DNA of 64,000 bases from Aedes albopictus (taxonomy: Eukaryota; Arthropoda; Insecta; Diptera; Culicidae), in NCBI RefSeq assembly GCF_035046485.1, contig NC_085138.1, forward strand, positions 277,369,694 through 277,433,693. The letters run 5' to 3'. Of the stretch, positions 1-9,710 are shown piece after piece. How positions within the stretch are numbered: position 1 is the first letter of the stretch; the number at the start of each line of letters is the position of its first letter. A program made the position numbers and the translations under genes. The notes beneath the pieces were generated by a model, which had not been told where the DNA came from, searched no databases, and saw only the letters and a list, made by a program, of their open reading frames with translations.

Positions 1-207
1 CCCTTTGATTCAGGGCCCCTTAAATAGAAATGTGACCGATTCAATAACTGAGTGTATTCCAGAATGAATCTTTGAAAAAAAAATCCCTTCCCAGTCACGC
101 AATGATCGTATAAGATGTTGAATAGGATGTTAAAGTGGAGGCGATATGCGTACATTTTACATGCGCCTAAACGGAGGCATGCACGAAAATGGCCTCCACT
201 TTATCAT

Positions 208-685
208 TGTTGCGATATCGCCAATAAAACTGAAATTTCGCTAGCTGCTACTGCACAGCTTCAAAGCTGCAATTATATTTACGTTAAATTCAGGGTCAGT
301 TGTTTACATTTGAGGATACTTACATTTCAGTGTGGGTCCTAAACTCTATAGCAAAAATAACAGCTTTAGGCTATCTATTAGCGGTTGCTATTGGCGATAA
401 CTGTAAATTTAGATTACAGATCAAATAATAGATGGCACATTGCATGGATTAAATTCTTACTTACTTATTGTCATTATAATAGTGTACAAATTCAACTTAT
501 TAAGAAAACAACTTCAAATAATCTACAAAATCTTCAAATTATAGCGTTATCGAATTCACATACTTTTTTACTTTTCTCAAATCTGCTTATCATCTGACGT
601 ATTTTCCTGACAATCTTGTCCAACACAAATGAGGGAGTGCCCGGTCGCACTATTTATCATTGTCGACCCAGTGGTTCCCGCAACA
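208..685 (-). repeat. 3' LTR of the BEL element (478 bp)
   Basis: TGTTGCG...CGCAACA termini. Nearly identical to 7145-7628. Compared with the other LTR it lacks 6 bp near position 593 and has T for G inside the GCAAAAATAACAG run near 352. The last roughly 36 codons and the stop of the pol ORF (577) fall inside this LTR. Confidence 0.95.
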
Positions 686-3600
686 TTCCCCGACCCGTGT
701 GATCCGGCACTACCTCGAACGTCTAATACTGCTATCTTAGCTGCCGGTCTCAAGAGGATTCCCTTGGTGGTTTGAATCTTTGCTTTCCGCACTTGTCCAT
801 CTGGAGCAACGAAAATCTCAACTATTTTTCCCTTCAACCATTCGTTTCTCGCTGAATTGCCATCTACCACAATCACCGTATCGTCCACTTGAATCGGCTT
901 CACCCGCTCGAACCACTTGGACCACCTTGTCAATACCGGTAGATATTCCCGTATCCATCGTCGCCAAAATTCGTCAATTGTCCACTGAGCTAACGTCCAA
1001 CTATCTCTGAGGGCGCAACTATACTGCATCGGCTGAACTGATGGTTGGATAACTCCCTGCGTACCATATAGAAGAAAATGGCTTGGTGTAAGCGCCTCCT
1101 GGTCGGATGATGCAAGTGCAATGTAGGTCAGGGGCCGTGAATTGACCACTGATTCGGCCTCCAGGACAATAGTTTCGAAGGTCTCCTCATTTGGATGGCG
1201 TTGACTCGATCCAATGGCCTGCATAGCAGTTTTAACCGATCGCACCATTCTTTCCCACAGTCCACCCATATGTGGTGCTGCGGGTGGGTTGAATACCCAT
1301 TTCGTCCGGGCGTTCGTGAATGTTCCTGCGCAACCTTCGTTGATCATCCGTATCTCCTTCCGTAGTTGTCTGTTCGCGCCAACAAAACAGGTACCGTTGT
1401 CGCTATACACCTCGAGAGGTGCTCCGCGTCGAGCCACGAATCGTCGAAAAGCCTTGATACACGAACTGGTCGATAAATTATGTACCACCTCCATATGGAC
1501 TGCTCTTATGCTCAAACACGTGAATAAGGCAATCCAGCGCTTAACTTGCTTCCGTCCTACCGTGACTAACATAGGGCCAAAATAGTCGACCCCAATGTAC
1601 GCAAAGGGCTTCACAAAAGCAGTTAGTCGTGCTCTTGGTAAAGGCGCCATTAGCGGAACTTGAGGAACAGCTTTCAAATTTTTACAGTACTGACATTCGG
1701 ATACCACCTTTCTCACAATGCGACGTAGTGCTGGAATATAGTATCGCTGCCTCATGTCATTCACCACCGTTTCGTTATTGGCGTGCAGTAAACGGCGGTG
1801 ATGGCTATCTGTGAGAAGACGTGTCACTTTGTGATTTTTTGGCAAAATGATGGGATATTTCGCTTCGTATGGAACAAAGGGAGCAGCTCCAATTCGGCTT
1901 CCCATCCGTATAACTCCGGCTTGGTCCAAGAATGGAGACAACTTATACAGCAAACTGGCTTTGTTCACAATTGGCTTGATTGTCCCGTCACTACTTGTCT
2001 CCAGTAGACGATATTCCACCGCAAATGCTTCCTTCTGGACTTGCTTCAATAGAAGATTCTCTGCTTCCACGAATTCCTTAGAAGACAACCAGGCTTGCGA
2101 TCGGTCTTCTGTTCCGTAGTTCTTCCACTTATTGATTGCTCTACAAACAAATCCAGCCGTCCGGAGTAGACGATGCCAACTTGAAAATCGGTTCACATCG
2201 ATGACCGTATCGGACGATTCTTCTAGGTGATGAAGTAGATGACCCATCTGTTCTTCTGTAGTTTCCTTCGTCTTCGGCTGAACTGGCCATGCTGATTCAG
2301 TTTGACAAAGAAACTTCGGCCCGCTGAACCAAACACCTTCCTTGGTGAAATCCGGATTGCCTTTCCATTTTGTTGCATCATCGATCACGTTGAGTTTTGA
2401 CGGTACGTATTTCCATTCGTTGGCCTTGGTTAGTGATAGAATTTCGCCTACCCGTAGAGCAACGTATTGATGGTAGCGAAAACTATCTGCGTGGATCCAA
2501 GAGAGTACTGTGGATGAGTCCGACCAAAACATTCGCCGTCGTACCGGTAATGTTAGATTTTTGCACACATGGTCCATCAACCGGGCTCCAATCAATGCAG
2601 CCTGGAGCTCTAACCGTGGTATGGAAACTGGTTTCAGCGGGGCTACTTTAGTTTTGGCAATGATTAGGGAACACTGTACACCTGATTCGCCAATCGTCCG
2701 TAGATAAATAGCGCACGCATAAGCGTGTTGACTGGCATCAACGAACGCGTGCAATTCCGACGATCTATCTTTATCTGTACGGGTATGGCCAAGTATACAT
2801 CGGGGAATTTGGATTGTGTTCAGGTGTTCCAGGCAGGATTGCCATGCAGCCCAGCTCTGTTGCAGGCATTCTGGAATAGGTTCGTCCCAATTAGTTCCTG
2901 CTCTCCATATGTGCTGCATAATTATTTTTCCATGTATGGTGTAATGGGCTATTAATCCCAAGGGGTCAAAAACGCTCATAATGATCCGGAGCACTTGTCG
3001 CTTTGTCGGGACCTGATATTGCGTTATATCGGTATTCGAGGGGCAGGCGAACGTGAAGGTGTCCAGCGCCGGCATCCAATACATGCCAAGGACCCGTTCC
3101 GATTCCGAATCTAGATTAAGATTCCTGTTATCAGTCGTGTGTAGCACGCCAAGCCCACTCAAAACATCTGGTGAATTGGAAACGAACTGACGTAATTCAA
3201 ATCCTCCATTCGAATGAATGTCTTTGACGTGGTTCATCAGTTCGATTGCTTCCTGTTCGGTGTCCACGCTGTCGAGGTAATCATCGACATAATGGTTGTC
3301 GATGATCGCCCTTGCGGCACGAGGATAACTGGCGGAGAACTCCTCCGCATTTTTGTTCTTAACGAACTGTGCAATACAGGGAGTGCAGGATGCTCCAAAT
3401 ATGGCAACATCCATGATGTACACTCTGGGCTGTTCTTCCGGATGGTCTCTCCATAGAAAGCGCAAGTATTGTTTATCGGTGGACCGTATAGCAATCTGGT
3501 GGAACATTTCTCGCAAGTCTCCACCGATTGCGATGTTCCTCTCTCGAAACCTTATCAATACGGCGACAAGTGACACCGTCAAATCGGGACCCTTGAGAAC

Positions 3601-4329
3601 AAGGTCGTTGAAACTCACACCTTGCACTGTTGCCGCCGCATCCCAAATAAGGCGTATTTTGTTTGGTTTTTTAGGGCTTTGGACAACTCCCAAAGGCAAA
3701 TACCAGGTCTGCTGGGAATCAACGGATCTTAACTCGGCCTCAGTCGCACGATGAGCATAACCCTTCTGAAGGTATGCTTGGATGAGTTCTCGCACCTTAG
3801 CATAAAGGTCTCCATCTCGAATCAGACGTTTCTCCAAGCATTTTAGACGACGTAGAGCCAAGGGAAATGAATCTGGAACAGTACGCTCATCCTTCTTCCA
3901 CAGGAGGCCTACTTCGAACCCCTTAGCATTCCTGATCGTTGTTTGGTGGAGTATTTGTAATGCTCTTTTGTCCTCCTCGGTTTCCGGCTTGACTGGGATA
4001 CAAGACTCTTCGATGTTGAAGAATTGCTGCAGCAGGTCATGCAATGTTGCATTGTCTACTACTTCCTTTGTCTGCTCAATGTGAATATACAGATGTTCCT
4101 TACTTTCTGGTTCCATGTGCCTTCCATAAATGGTCCAACCCAATCTGGTTTTGACGGCAGCAAGATCTCCATTGTTCCCTTCGCGTATTTTCACTGTGTT
4201 GATTAACTTCACGTTGTCGACTCCTATGATGATCCGTGGTGTAGCATTCGAGTAACTCTTCATTGGTAACCCTTTAAGGTGCGGATGCCCAAGCAACACA
4301 CATGTTATAATAGAGTTACGACAGCGCAA
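577..4329 (-). CDS. BEL/Pao pol: RT, RNase H-like, integrase (5' part cut off by a MITE)
   Basis: 1250 codons encoding the replicative enzymes of the BEL element. In order: the tail of the aspartic-protease region (GWTIYGR at about residue 106-112), a reverse transcriptase with catalytic YVDDY near residue 347, a Peptidase_A17-type region beginning about residue 450 (SVFDPLGL) that leads into the RNase H-like part, an H2C2 zinc site (HRRLLHAN...CQYCKNL, about 880-930), and an integrase core with DDE residues visible as GVDYFGP, YSDNGT and GGLWERMV. A C-terminal DUF5641-like domain (WTIDEFWRRW onward) follows. The Met at 4329 and the first roughly 14 codons are encoded by the inserted MITE, so this start is an artefact: the natural frame continues from the Gag-protease ORF on the other side of the insertion. 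The rest is open to the end. Confidence 0.93.
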   Translation of the reverse strand: MRCRNSIITCVLLGHPHLKGLPMKSYSNATPRIIIGVDNVKLINTVKIREGNNGDLAAVKTRLGWTIYGRHMEPESKEHLYIHIEQTKEVVDNATLHDLLQQFFNIEESCIPVKPETEEDKRALQILHQTTIRNAKGFEVGLLWKKDERTVPDSFPLALRRLKCLEKRLIRDGDLYAKVRELIQAYLQKGYAHRATEAELRSVDSQQTWYLPLGVVQSPKKPNKIRLIWDAAATVQGVSFNDLVLKGPDLTVSLVAVLIRFRERNIAIGGDLREMFHQIAIRSTDKQYLRFLWRDHPEEQPRVYIMDVAIFGASCTPCIAQFVKNKNAEEFSASYPRAARAIIDNHYVDDYLDSVDTEQEAIELMNHVKDIHSNGGFELRQFVSNSPDVLSGLGVLHTTDNRNLNLDSESERVLGMYWMPALDTFTFACPSNTDITQYQVPTKRQVLRIIMSVFDPLGLIAHYTIHGKIIMQHIWRAGTNWDEPIPECLQQSWAAWQSCLEHLNTIQIPRCILGHTRTDKDRSSELHAFVDASQHAYACAIYLRTIGESGVQCSLIIAKTKVAPLKPVSIPRLELQAALIGARLMDHVCKNLTLPVRRRMFWSDSSTVLSWIHADSFRYHQYVALRVGEILSLTKANEWKYVPSKLNVIDDATKWKGNPDFTKEGVWFSGPKFLCQTESAWPVQPKTKETTEEQMGHLLHHLEESSDTVIDVNRFSSWHRLLRTAGFVCRAINKWKNYGTEDRSQAWLSSKEFVEAENLLLKQVQKEAFAVEYRLLETSSDGTIKPIVNKASLLYKLSPFLDQAGVIRMGSRIGAAPFVPYEAKYPIILPKNHKVTRLLTDSHHRRLLHANNETVVNDMRQRYYIPALRRIVRKVVSECQYCKNLKAVPQVPLMAPLPRARLTAFVKPFAYIGVDYFGPMLVTVGRKQVKRWIALFTCLSIRAVHMEVVHNLSTSSCIKAFRRFVARRGAPLEVYSDNGTCFVGANRQLRKEIRMINEGCAGTFTNARTKWVFNPPAAPHMGGLWERMVRSVKTAMQAIGSSQRHPNEETFETIVLEAESVVNSRPLTYIALASSDQEALTPSHFLLYGTQGVIQPSVQPMQYSCALRDSWTLAQWTIDEFWRRWIREYLPVLTRWSKWFERVKPIQVDDTVIVVDGNSARNEWLKGKIVEIFVAPDGQVRKAKIQTTKGILLRPAAKIAVLDVRGSAGSHGSGNVAGTTGSTMINSATGHSLICVGQDCQENTSDDKQI

Positions 4330-4454
4330 GTTTTGGTTGTATAGAAGTTTATTTTACGTAATTCTAACATTATGTTGAAATAACGTAAAATAAACTTCTA
4401 TACAACCAAAACTTGCGCTGTCGAAACTTTTATATAACATGTGTGTTACTTGGG
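4288..4454. mobile_element. Palindromic MITE inside the BEL coding region
   Basis: 167 bp that form an almost complete hairpin. The ends are CCCAAGCAACACACATGTTA and the complement of CCCAAGTAACACACATGTTA; arms of about 80 bp pair around an AT-rich centre near 4370. Flanked by TG at 4286-4287 and 4455-4456, a 2-bp TSD. It separates the Gag-protease ORF from the RT-integrase ORF and so inactivates this BEL copy. Its termini match the elements at 44048-44221 and 21182-22196. Confidence 0.9.
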
Positions 4455-7108
4455 TGTGTTGAGCACAGATCTGCATAGTTCATTGACTGACTTGGGAGTT
4501 TGAGTTGAGCGACTGTCTTCACATCTCGCAAAGGATATTGCTGAGTCATCTCAAATACGGATACTGTCAATTGGATACGCTGCGACTTTTGCTCGGCTCG
4601 ACTAATGTCACTCGTCCAGTATATATGCAATGGCTCTTCTGGACCGTACACTCCGAGGAACTCAGCTACCTCCGCTTCAAGAATCGTAGACGACGAGCCA
4701 TCATCCAACAAGGCGAAAACATCTACGGCCTTTCCGTTTCCATACAGGGTGATTGGTATGTATCGCAATAGAGAATATGCCTTCACGAAATGATGATTCT
4801 GCTGAGCCACATTGATAGTCGAAGCAGCTTGATTGTTAGACGGACTGGTGGAATGTAGTAGCGTGTTGTGACGTAGTCGACAGTTTTCGTGTTCGCATTC
4901 CTTCTTAGATCGACATGGCCATGACTTGTGAGGCACAAGACAAATACGACAAAGACCCTTATCGCGCACGGTTTTCCAGCGACCGTCGATATCTAAACGC
5001 TTGAACGTATCACAGTCTGCAATCCGATGACCTGGATGTCCGCAACAAGTGCATGTTTTGATCGGTGTGTCCATTGTGGTAGCCTGACTCTTGTTGTCCT
5101 GGCTTTGCTTTGTATCTACCTGGTGCACAAACATCTTCTCCTTGTTGGATTTCTCATACTTGTTCCTTTTCTGCCTCGTATCCGTTTCACTAATTGGGTC
5201 GACATGCAGTGTTACGTCACTAGCCATTGCCACTAAATCAGTCATGAACTCCGAAAATGTGGATAAGTTCACGTCCAACCTAGTGCGCTTATAGTTCGCC
5301 CACTCAAGTTTGAAACTTGACGGCAGCCTGTCCACCAACTCGTATAGTAACATGGGATTCGAAATGTGTTGCTGCTGATTAGCTACAATCATGTGTCCAA
5401 CCAAATTTTGAACAGCCATGCCAAATCTGATTAGCGTTTTCAGATCATCGGCTCGGGGCGAAGGCACACTTCGCAACTGCTTGAGTAACGCATTAATAAT
5501 GACTTCTGGTCGACCGTACATTCGCTCCAAGGTGGCCATTACGTACGGTACTGAGTCAGGTATCAGCAATTGGCTGCGGACAGCTTCAAGCGCATGTCCA
5601 CGAAGACATCGCTGTAGGCGTGCTAAATTTTCTGCGTCACTGTAGCCGCAGACATTAGACGAGTTCTGGAACGAGCTGTGAAAAAGCGGCCAGTCCTGAG
5701 GATTTCCGGAGAATACTGGTAGTTCTCGTGGGATAACCTGTCGAGCGGCGATTTGTGCTGCACTCGGTCCGGAGAAACAGTTGTGGTTGATTTGCCCCGA
5801 CCCGTGTTGCGCTGGCCTCGAAGTTACCACAGATGGCGGAACTCGACCTTCGGGATCCATATGGGGTGCATCCATGGTTACTGGCCACACATTCCTGGAT
5901 GCCGCTTGATTGTACGGAACATCCACTCTTGGTGGGACCGCCACCGACGAAGCTATTGTGGGATATGAAGCTGACGAGATTGTGCATTGACCGTGCGACG
6001 CAGAGGGTACTGTCCTGAATGGCGACTGATTACTGCAAGCTGGGACCATTCTCGCTTGTGGGCTCAACGAAATGCTGGTTGGCTGGATGGCATTCTGACC
6101 GGATGCGCTGTTGCCCATTCCATATACTGACCACTCCGGTGGCCGAATTTGCGCTCCAAACTCTGGTTGTGTGTTCGCAGGCGTTGGATTTGCGGTGTCG
6201 ATTGCAGTGAATGGCTTCCTTTGATGTAATATTGACAACGAGGAACCAGCTGTCATGGATTGTTGTATGGAGCTAGCTTTCGGAAAAGCCCCCAAAGCTG
6301 ACACACTCGTAGAGCACTTCGAAGTGTGCATCGAAACGATTGCTGGAGTTTCTGTATTTGCTAATGAAACTGGCAGCTTGTTAGCTTCCGAGAGGTTTGC
6401 CACGCACGTGGACAACATTGTAACAACCGGTCCACTCTCCGGAATGCTTGCCAATGAAACATCAACCTGACATGATGAAGATTTGTTCGTAGTTTCTGTA
6501 GGTATTGTTCGCCTATCTTCGGGTATGATGGACTTCTCGATCATCGAAGATTGCCGTTGGTTGTTGGCCGACGTGGTAGCATTACTGCATGCTCCTTCAG
6601 TCTGACCAATATTTGCCACCCACGACTCTGTGCTTCGTCGAACGTTGCGAGAGCTTACTCCGCTCTTCTCACTGACTTGGTCATCATCACTGCTAAAACC
6701 CGCCTGCAATAGCTCGAACTTCTTCTTCATCATTTCTTCTTCCGCATCCAACCTCATCTTTCGAAACCGTTCTTCTTCGTCGATTTTCTTCATCCGGAGC
6801 TTGTTTTCTTCATCCAGCTTCTTCAGGCTGAGTTGCAGTTGTGCAGATCTTCTGCTACTACGCGAGGCCTTACTCGACCTCCTCGACACCAGCGAAACAA
6901 TCTCATCACGCTCTGTGCATTTCTTGCATACGAAACTGCGATCCGGGTTAGATATCGAATCGTTCACCCCTGCACAACTGAAATGAACGTAACAATCACA
7001 GCGATCGCACTGCACTAAATTGTCCGCAGAATCTGGTCTCTCGCACAAGATACACTGGCCAGTGGCAGTCTTTGCCGCATTCTGGAACGAATCCTTATCT
7101 ATATTCAT
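4430..7108 (-). CDS. BEL/Pao Gag with N-terminal PHD-like zinc finger, zinc knuckles and protease
   Basis: 892 codons. Residues about 19-65 carry a C4HC3-type, PHD-like finger (CILC...CDRCDCYVHFSC...CKKC). A charged coiled-coil-like stretch follows (about 85-135, rich in KK, DEE and RMKK), then a Ser/Thr/Pro-rich region. A DUF1759-type Gag core begins about residue 455 (PVFSGNPQDWPLFHSSF). Cys/His clusters near 675-745 (CTCCGHPGHRIADC, CRICLVPHKSWPC, CEHENCRLRH) are the nucleic-acid-binding knuckles of BEL elements. The retroviral-type aspartic protease starts near 790 with active-site LLDDGSS. The last codons are MITE-derived, so the protease is cut off from pol. The first Met is 36 nt from the 5' LTR. 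A Gag role in particle assembly is family knowledge; the PHD-like call rests on cysteine spacing. Confidence 0.9.
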   Translation of the reverse strand: MNIDKDSFQNAAKTATGQCILCERPDSADNLVQCDRCDCYVHFSCAGVNDSISNPDRSFVCKKCTERDEIVSLVSRRSSKASRSSRRSAQLQLSLKKLDEENKLRMKKIDEEERFRKMRLDAEEEMMKKKFELLQAGFSSDDDQVSEKSGVSSRNVRRSTESWVANIGQTEGACSNATTSANNQRQSSMIEKSIIPEDRRTIPTETTNKSSSCQVDVSLASIPESGPVVTMLSTCVANLSEANKLPVSLANTETPAIVSMHTSKCSTSVSALGAFPKASSIQQSMTAGSSLSILHQRKPFTAIDTANPTPANTQPEFGAQIRPPEWSVYGMGNSASGQNAIQPTSISLSPQARMVPACSNQSPFRTVPSASHGQCTISSASYPTIASSVAVPPRVDVPYNQAASRNVWPVTMDAPHMDPEGRVPPSVVTSRPAQHGSGQINHNCFSGPSAAQIAARQVIPRELPVFSGNPQDWPLFHSSFQNSSNVCGYSDAENLARLQRCLRGHALEAVRSQLLIPDSVPYVMATLERMYGRPEVIINALLKQLRSVPSPRADDLKTLIRFGMAVQNLVGHMIVANQQQHISNPMLLYELVDRLPSSFKLEWANYKRTRLDVNLSTFSEFMTDLVAMASDVTLHVDPISETDTRQKRNKYEKSNKEKMFVHQVDTKQSQDNKSQATTMDTPIKTCTCCGHPGHRIADCDTFKRLDIDGRWKTVRDKGLCRICLVPHKSWPCRSKKECEHENCRLRHNTLLHSTSPSNNQAASTINVAQQNHHFVKAYSLLRYIPITLYGNGKAVDVFALLDDGSSSTILEAEVAEFLGVYGPEEPLHIYWTSDISRAEQKSQRIQLTVSVFEMTQQYPLRDVKTVAQLKLPSQSMNYADLCSTHPSNTHVI

Positions 7109-7144
7109 CGTAATCCTTGTAGACGATGAAATCTTTGAAGAAAT

Positions 7145-7628
7145 TGTTGCGATATCGCCAATAAAACTGAAATTTCGCTAGCTGCTACTGCACAGCTTCA
7201 AAGCTGCAATTATATTTACGTTAAATTCAGGGTCAGTTGTTTACATTTGAGGATACTTACATTTCAGTGTGGGTCCTAAACTCTATAGCAAAAAGAACAG
7301 CTTTAGGCTATCTATTAGCGGTTGCTATTGGCGATAACTGTAAATTTAGATTACAGATCAAATAATAGATGGCACATTGCATGGATTAAATTCTTACTTA
7401 CTTATTGTCATTATAATAGTGTACAAATTCAACTTATTAAGAAAACAACTTCAAATAATCTACAAAATCTTCAAATTATAGCGTTATCGAATTCACATAC
7501 TTTTTTACTTTTCTCAAATCTGCTTATCATCATCGTTTGACGTATTTGCCTGACAATCTTGTCCAACACAAATGAGGGAGTGCCCGGTCGCACTATTTAT
7601 CATTGTCGACCCAGTGGTTCCCGCAACA
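7145..7628 (-). repeat. 5' LTR of the BEL element (484 bp)
   Basis: TGTTGCG...CGCAACA termini, followed by TSD ATCAT (7629-7633). It holds the promoter of the element by analogy with the family; no single TATA or initiator element could be assigned with certainty. Confidence 0.95.
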
Positions 7629-7655
7629 ATCATCATATGCAACATCTTATACGAT

Positions 7656-9700
7656 TACTGGTTGTCTGGGTTGGCCAATTCCTTAGGACATATGGAAAAA
7701 ATCATTGGAGAATCTCTGAAGAAATTCACGAAGAAATAAATAACTCGTGGAACTCCCGATAGAATTCATAAAAAAGATCCTCAAGGAATCTCTGGAGTAA
7801 GGGGTGGTACACAAATTATGTCACGCAAAAATCGGCCATTTTCAACCCCCACCCCCTCCCCCTATGTCACACTTTTTGTATGAGATCACAAAATTTTTTG
7901 TATGGGTCGTCACGTTATTCAAAACTCCCCCTCCCCCCTCAAAGCGTGACGTAATTTGTGCACGACCCCTAAGTTTGCAATGCATCCTTTGAATCCTAGG
8001 GGAAATTTTCCAAGGATCCCTCAAGTTCCAGGAAAGAATATCTAAAAATGCTTCAACAAATCTTTGCATAATTTCTTGTTGGAATACTTGAAAAAAAAAA
8101 CTACCGATGTATAAATCTCTGGTAACATTCATAACGACACCCTTAAGAATTTCTTCTAGGATTCCCTGGAGGTAGAATTCAAAAATACCAAAATAATTTC
8201 CAGAATAGGTTTTTTTAAATTTGTTTTTGTTTGTAAATTTCAACTGATGCTAATTCTTCGGAATGATAGAATCATTGGGCTAATTCCGTAATAAAGTATC
8301 TCGATATGTTCCTCAAAAAACCCCTGTAGACATTTCTAATGATTTTCTAATTCAGTACACCGAAAAAAATGCCTGAATGACTTCCCAAGTAAAAGTCTCT
8401 AGAGGTATTCTCAATACATGAAAAAAAAAATCGGTGGAATACCTAGAAGTTGTTGAGCATACAAAAATACACAATTCTATCTCGTTAAATTAAGAAGTTA
8501 TTAAATAATTTCTATTTTTGATAATTGTTTGTTTATTCACCATAACACATATAGTATACACTTGCATACAAAAGTTCAAGCCATGTTCATAAAGTAGAAA
8601 TATATTTGTTTCATTATTGGAAACAATTATCTGCGCCATTTTGCTCCGAAAACAGTTAGACGAGTTCAAAGTTACCCTATAAAAATGAGTAATTTGAAAA
8701 AAAGAAATTTTGTTATTTCAAAAGCTAGCGCTTTCGATGTTTAGCAAAAACATGTTTTTTTACATTCCAAAAAACTTTGTAGAAGACGAAAAAAGTATGA
8801 GTTTTAGCATTATGACGTCTTTAAAAAAGTTGTTCAAAATTGCATGTTGCACAACTTTTCCGAAGACATGAAACGTCTATCTGCATTTTTGGAAAACATA
8901 TATTTTTCATCTCACTTATAGGTGGATTGATCATCCGACTCTTCATGTCATAAGATGCGCTTTGTCTTATGTAGAAACTTCTCTGAAGAAACTATATCGC
9001 AAAAATCAACGGTTGAAAAGTTATTAAAAAAGCGCACGAAATCGGCAAAATAAAACACTGTGCATTGGTGGATTTCCATGAAACATCCCTGTTAAAATTC
9101 TTATGAAATCTCTGAAAAAGATTATCAAATTTCCGTTCGACTTTATTAAAAACCCTTCCGTAATCATCCCCCAAAGAAGAGTTCAAAAAAAGCACTATTT
9201 TCGCTATAACTTTTTTGTTTTTCAATATTTTTCAACAAAATTTTAACACAAGAAGAACATATCCATCAAATTAAGGGATTTGCTAGGGATTTTTGGAATA
9301 GACACCTGGTTTCGGAGTTATTTCGGAATCAAAAGGGGTCATTGGAATTGTCCATATTGGGAAAAGTGAATTTTCGATGAGGGAAAAGTTTAGTTTTCAG
9401 ACGTAAGTGAACTAGAATGTTAGAAAAGTTCATCCCGGTGTCTTGGAACCAGTTTTACGGATGTTCCGAGGAACTGGTTCTGTGTTCAATTTTTGAATAT
9501 TATTCAGTACTATCATACGACTCCTCAAACTTCGTCATTTTTCATGATACATCATTCTGAGCTATTTTTGTGATATTCGAAATACTTTTGACCATTTTGG
9601 ATCCAATTTGCGGACCTCACGGGAATCGGTGCCGGTGGCTCCACGGTCCATTTTTCGAAGATGAATAAACACCATCATTCGAAATATCAAGCTTCATGAT
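7656..9700. other. Anonymous AT-rich sequence, no gene
   Basis: About 7670-8460 resembles the degenerate TTCCT/GGAAT periodic DNA seen elsewhere in the window. About 8540-9240 is AT-rich with phrases such as TTGCACAACTTTTCCGAAGA. About 9300-10160, apart from the SINE, repeats phrases such as CCATTTTGGAATCC and TCATGCGACTC at intervals and looks like a diverged tandem repeat. No coding ORF is credible here. Confidence 0.5.
7801..7969. mobile_element. TAA-flanked palindromic MITE (copy 1 of 3)
   Basis: 169 bp. Ends GGGGTGGTACACAAATTA and (complement) GGGGTCGTGCACAAATTA form inverted repeats, flanked by TAA (7798-7800; 7970-7972). The interior holds C-rich runs (CCCCCACCCCCTCCCCC) and TTTTTGTATG. 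A 3-bp TAA/TTA duplication is typical of PIF/Harbinger-type non-autonomous elements. Relatives are at 19940-20109 and 56203-56367. Confidence 0.85.
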
Positions 9701-9710
9701 TTTGAAACTT

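Larger units (their letters stand above)
208..7628 (-). mobile_element. BEL/Pao LTR retrotransposon, recently inserted
   Basis: An LTR retrotransposon read on the minus strand. The LTRs (208-685 and 7145-7628) begin TGTTGCG and end CGCAACA and are flanked by the 5-bp TSD ATCAT. Order on the minus strand is 5' LTR, Gag-protease ORF, RT-RNase H-integrase ORF, 3' LTR, the order known for BEL/Pao. No envelope-like ORF is seen. The LTRs differ by only two or three substitutions and one 6-bp indel, so the insertion is young. A G-rich, polypurine-like stretch (GGGTCGGGGAA on the minus strand) abuts the 3' LTR. The Gag ATG lies only 36 nt inside the 5' LTR, and no canonical TGG-initial primer-binding site is visible. 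A MITE at 4288-4454 breaks the coding sequence. Confidence 0.95.
102..7655. mobile_element. Small MITE split by the BEL insertion
   Basis: Left half is about 102-207 and right half about 7634-7655. The outer ends are inverted repeats: ATCGTATAAGATGTTG at 105-120 and its complement at about 7640-7655. The left half closely resembles a complete copy at 46748-46861, sharing the AAAGTGGAGGCGATATGCGT block. The BEL element sits between the halves and duplicated ATCAT (203-207 and 7629-7633). The MITE has no coding capacity; its exact outer TSD is not clear. Confidence 0.7.

Noticed and set aside
4024..4206. Small plus-strand frames across 600-7000
   Set aside because: They are antisense shadows of the BEL Gag and pol frames.
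7804..7992. Proline-rich frame at the first TAA-flanked MITE
   Set aside because: The proline run is the C-rich interior of a palindromic MITE, not a protein.
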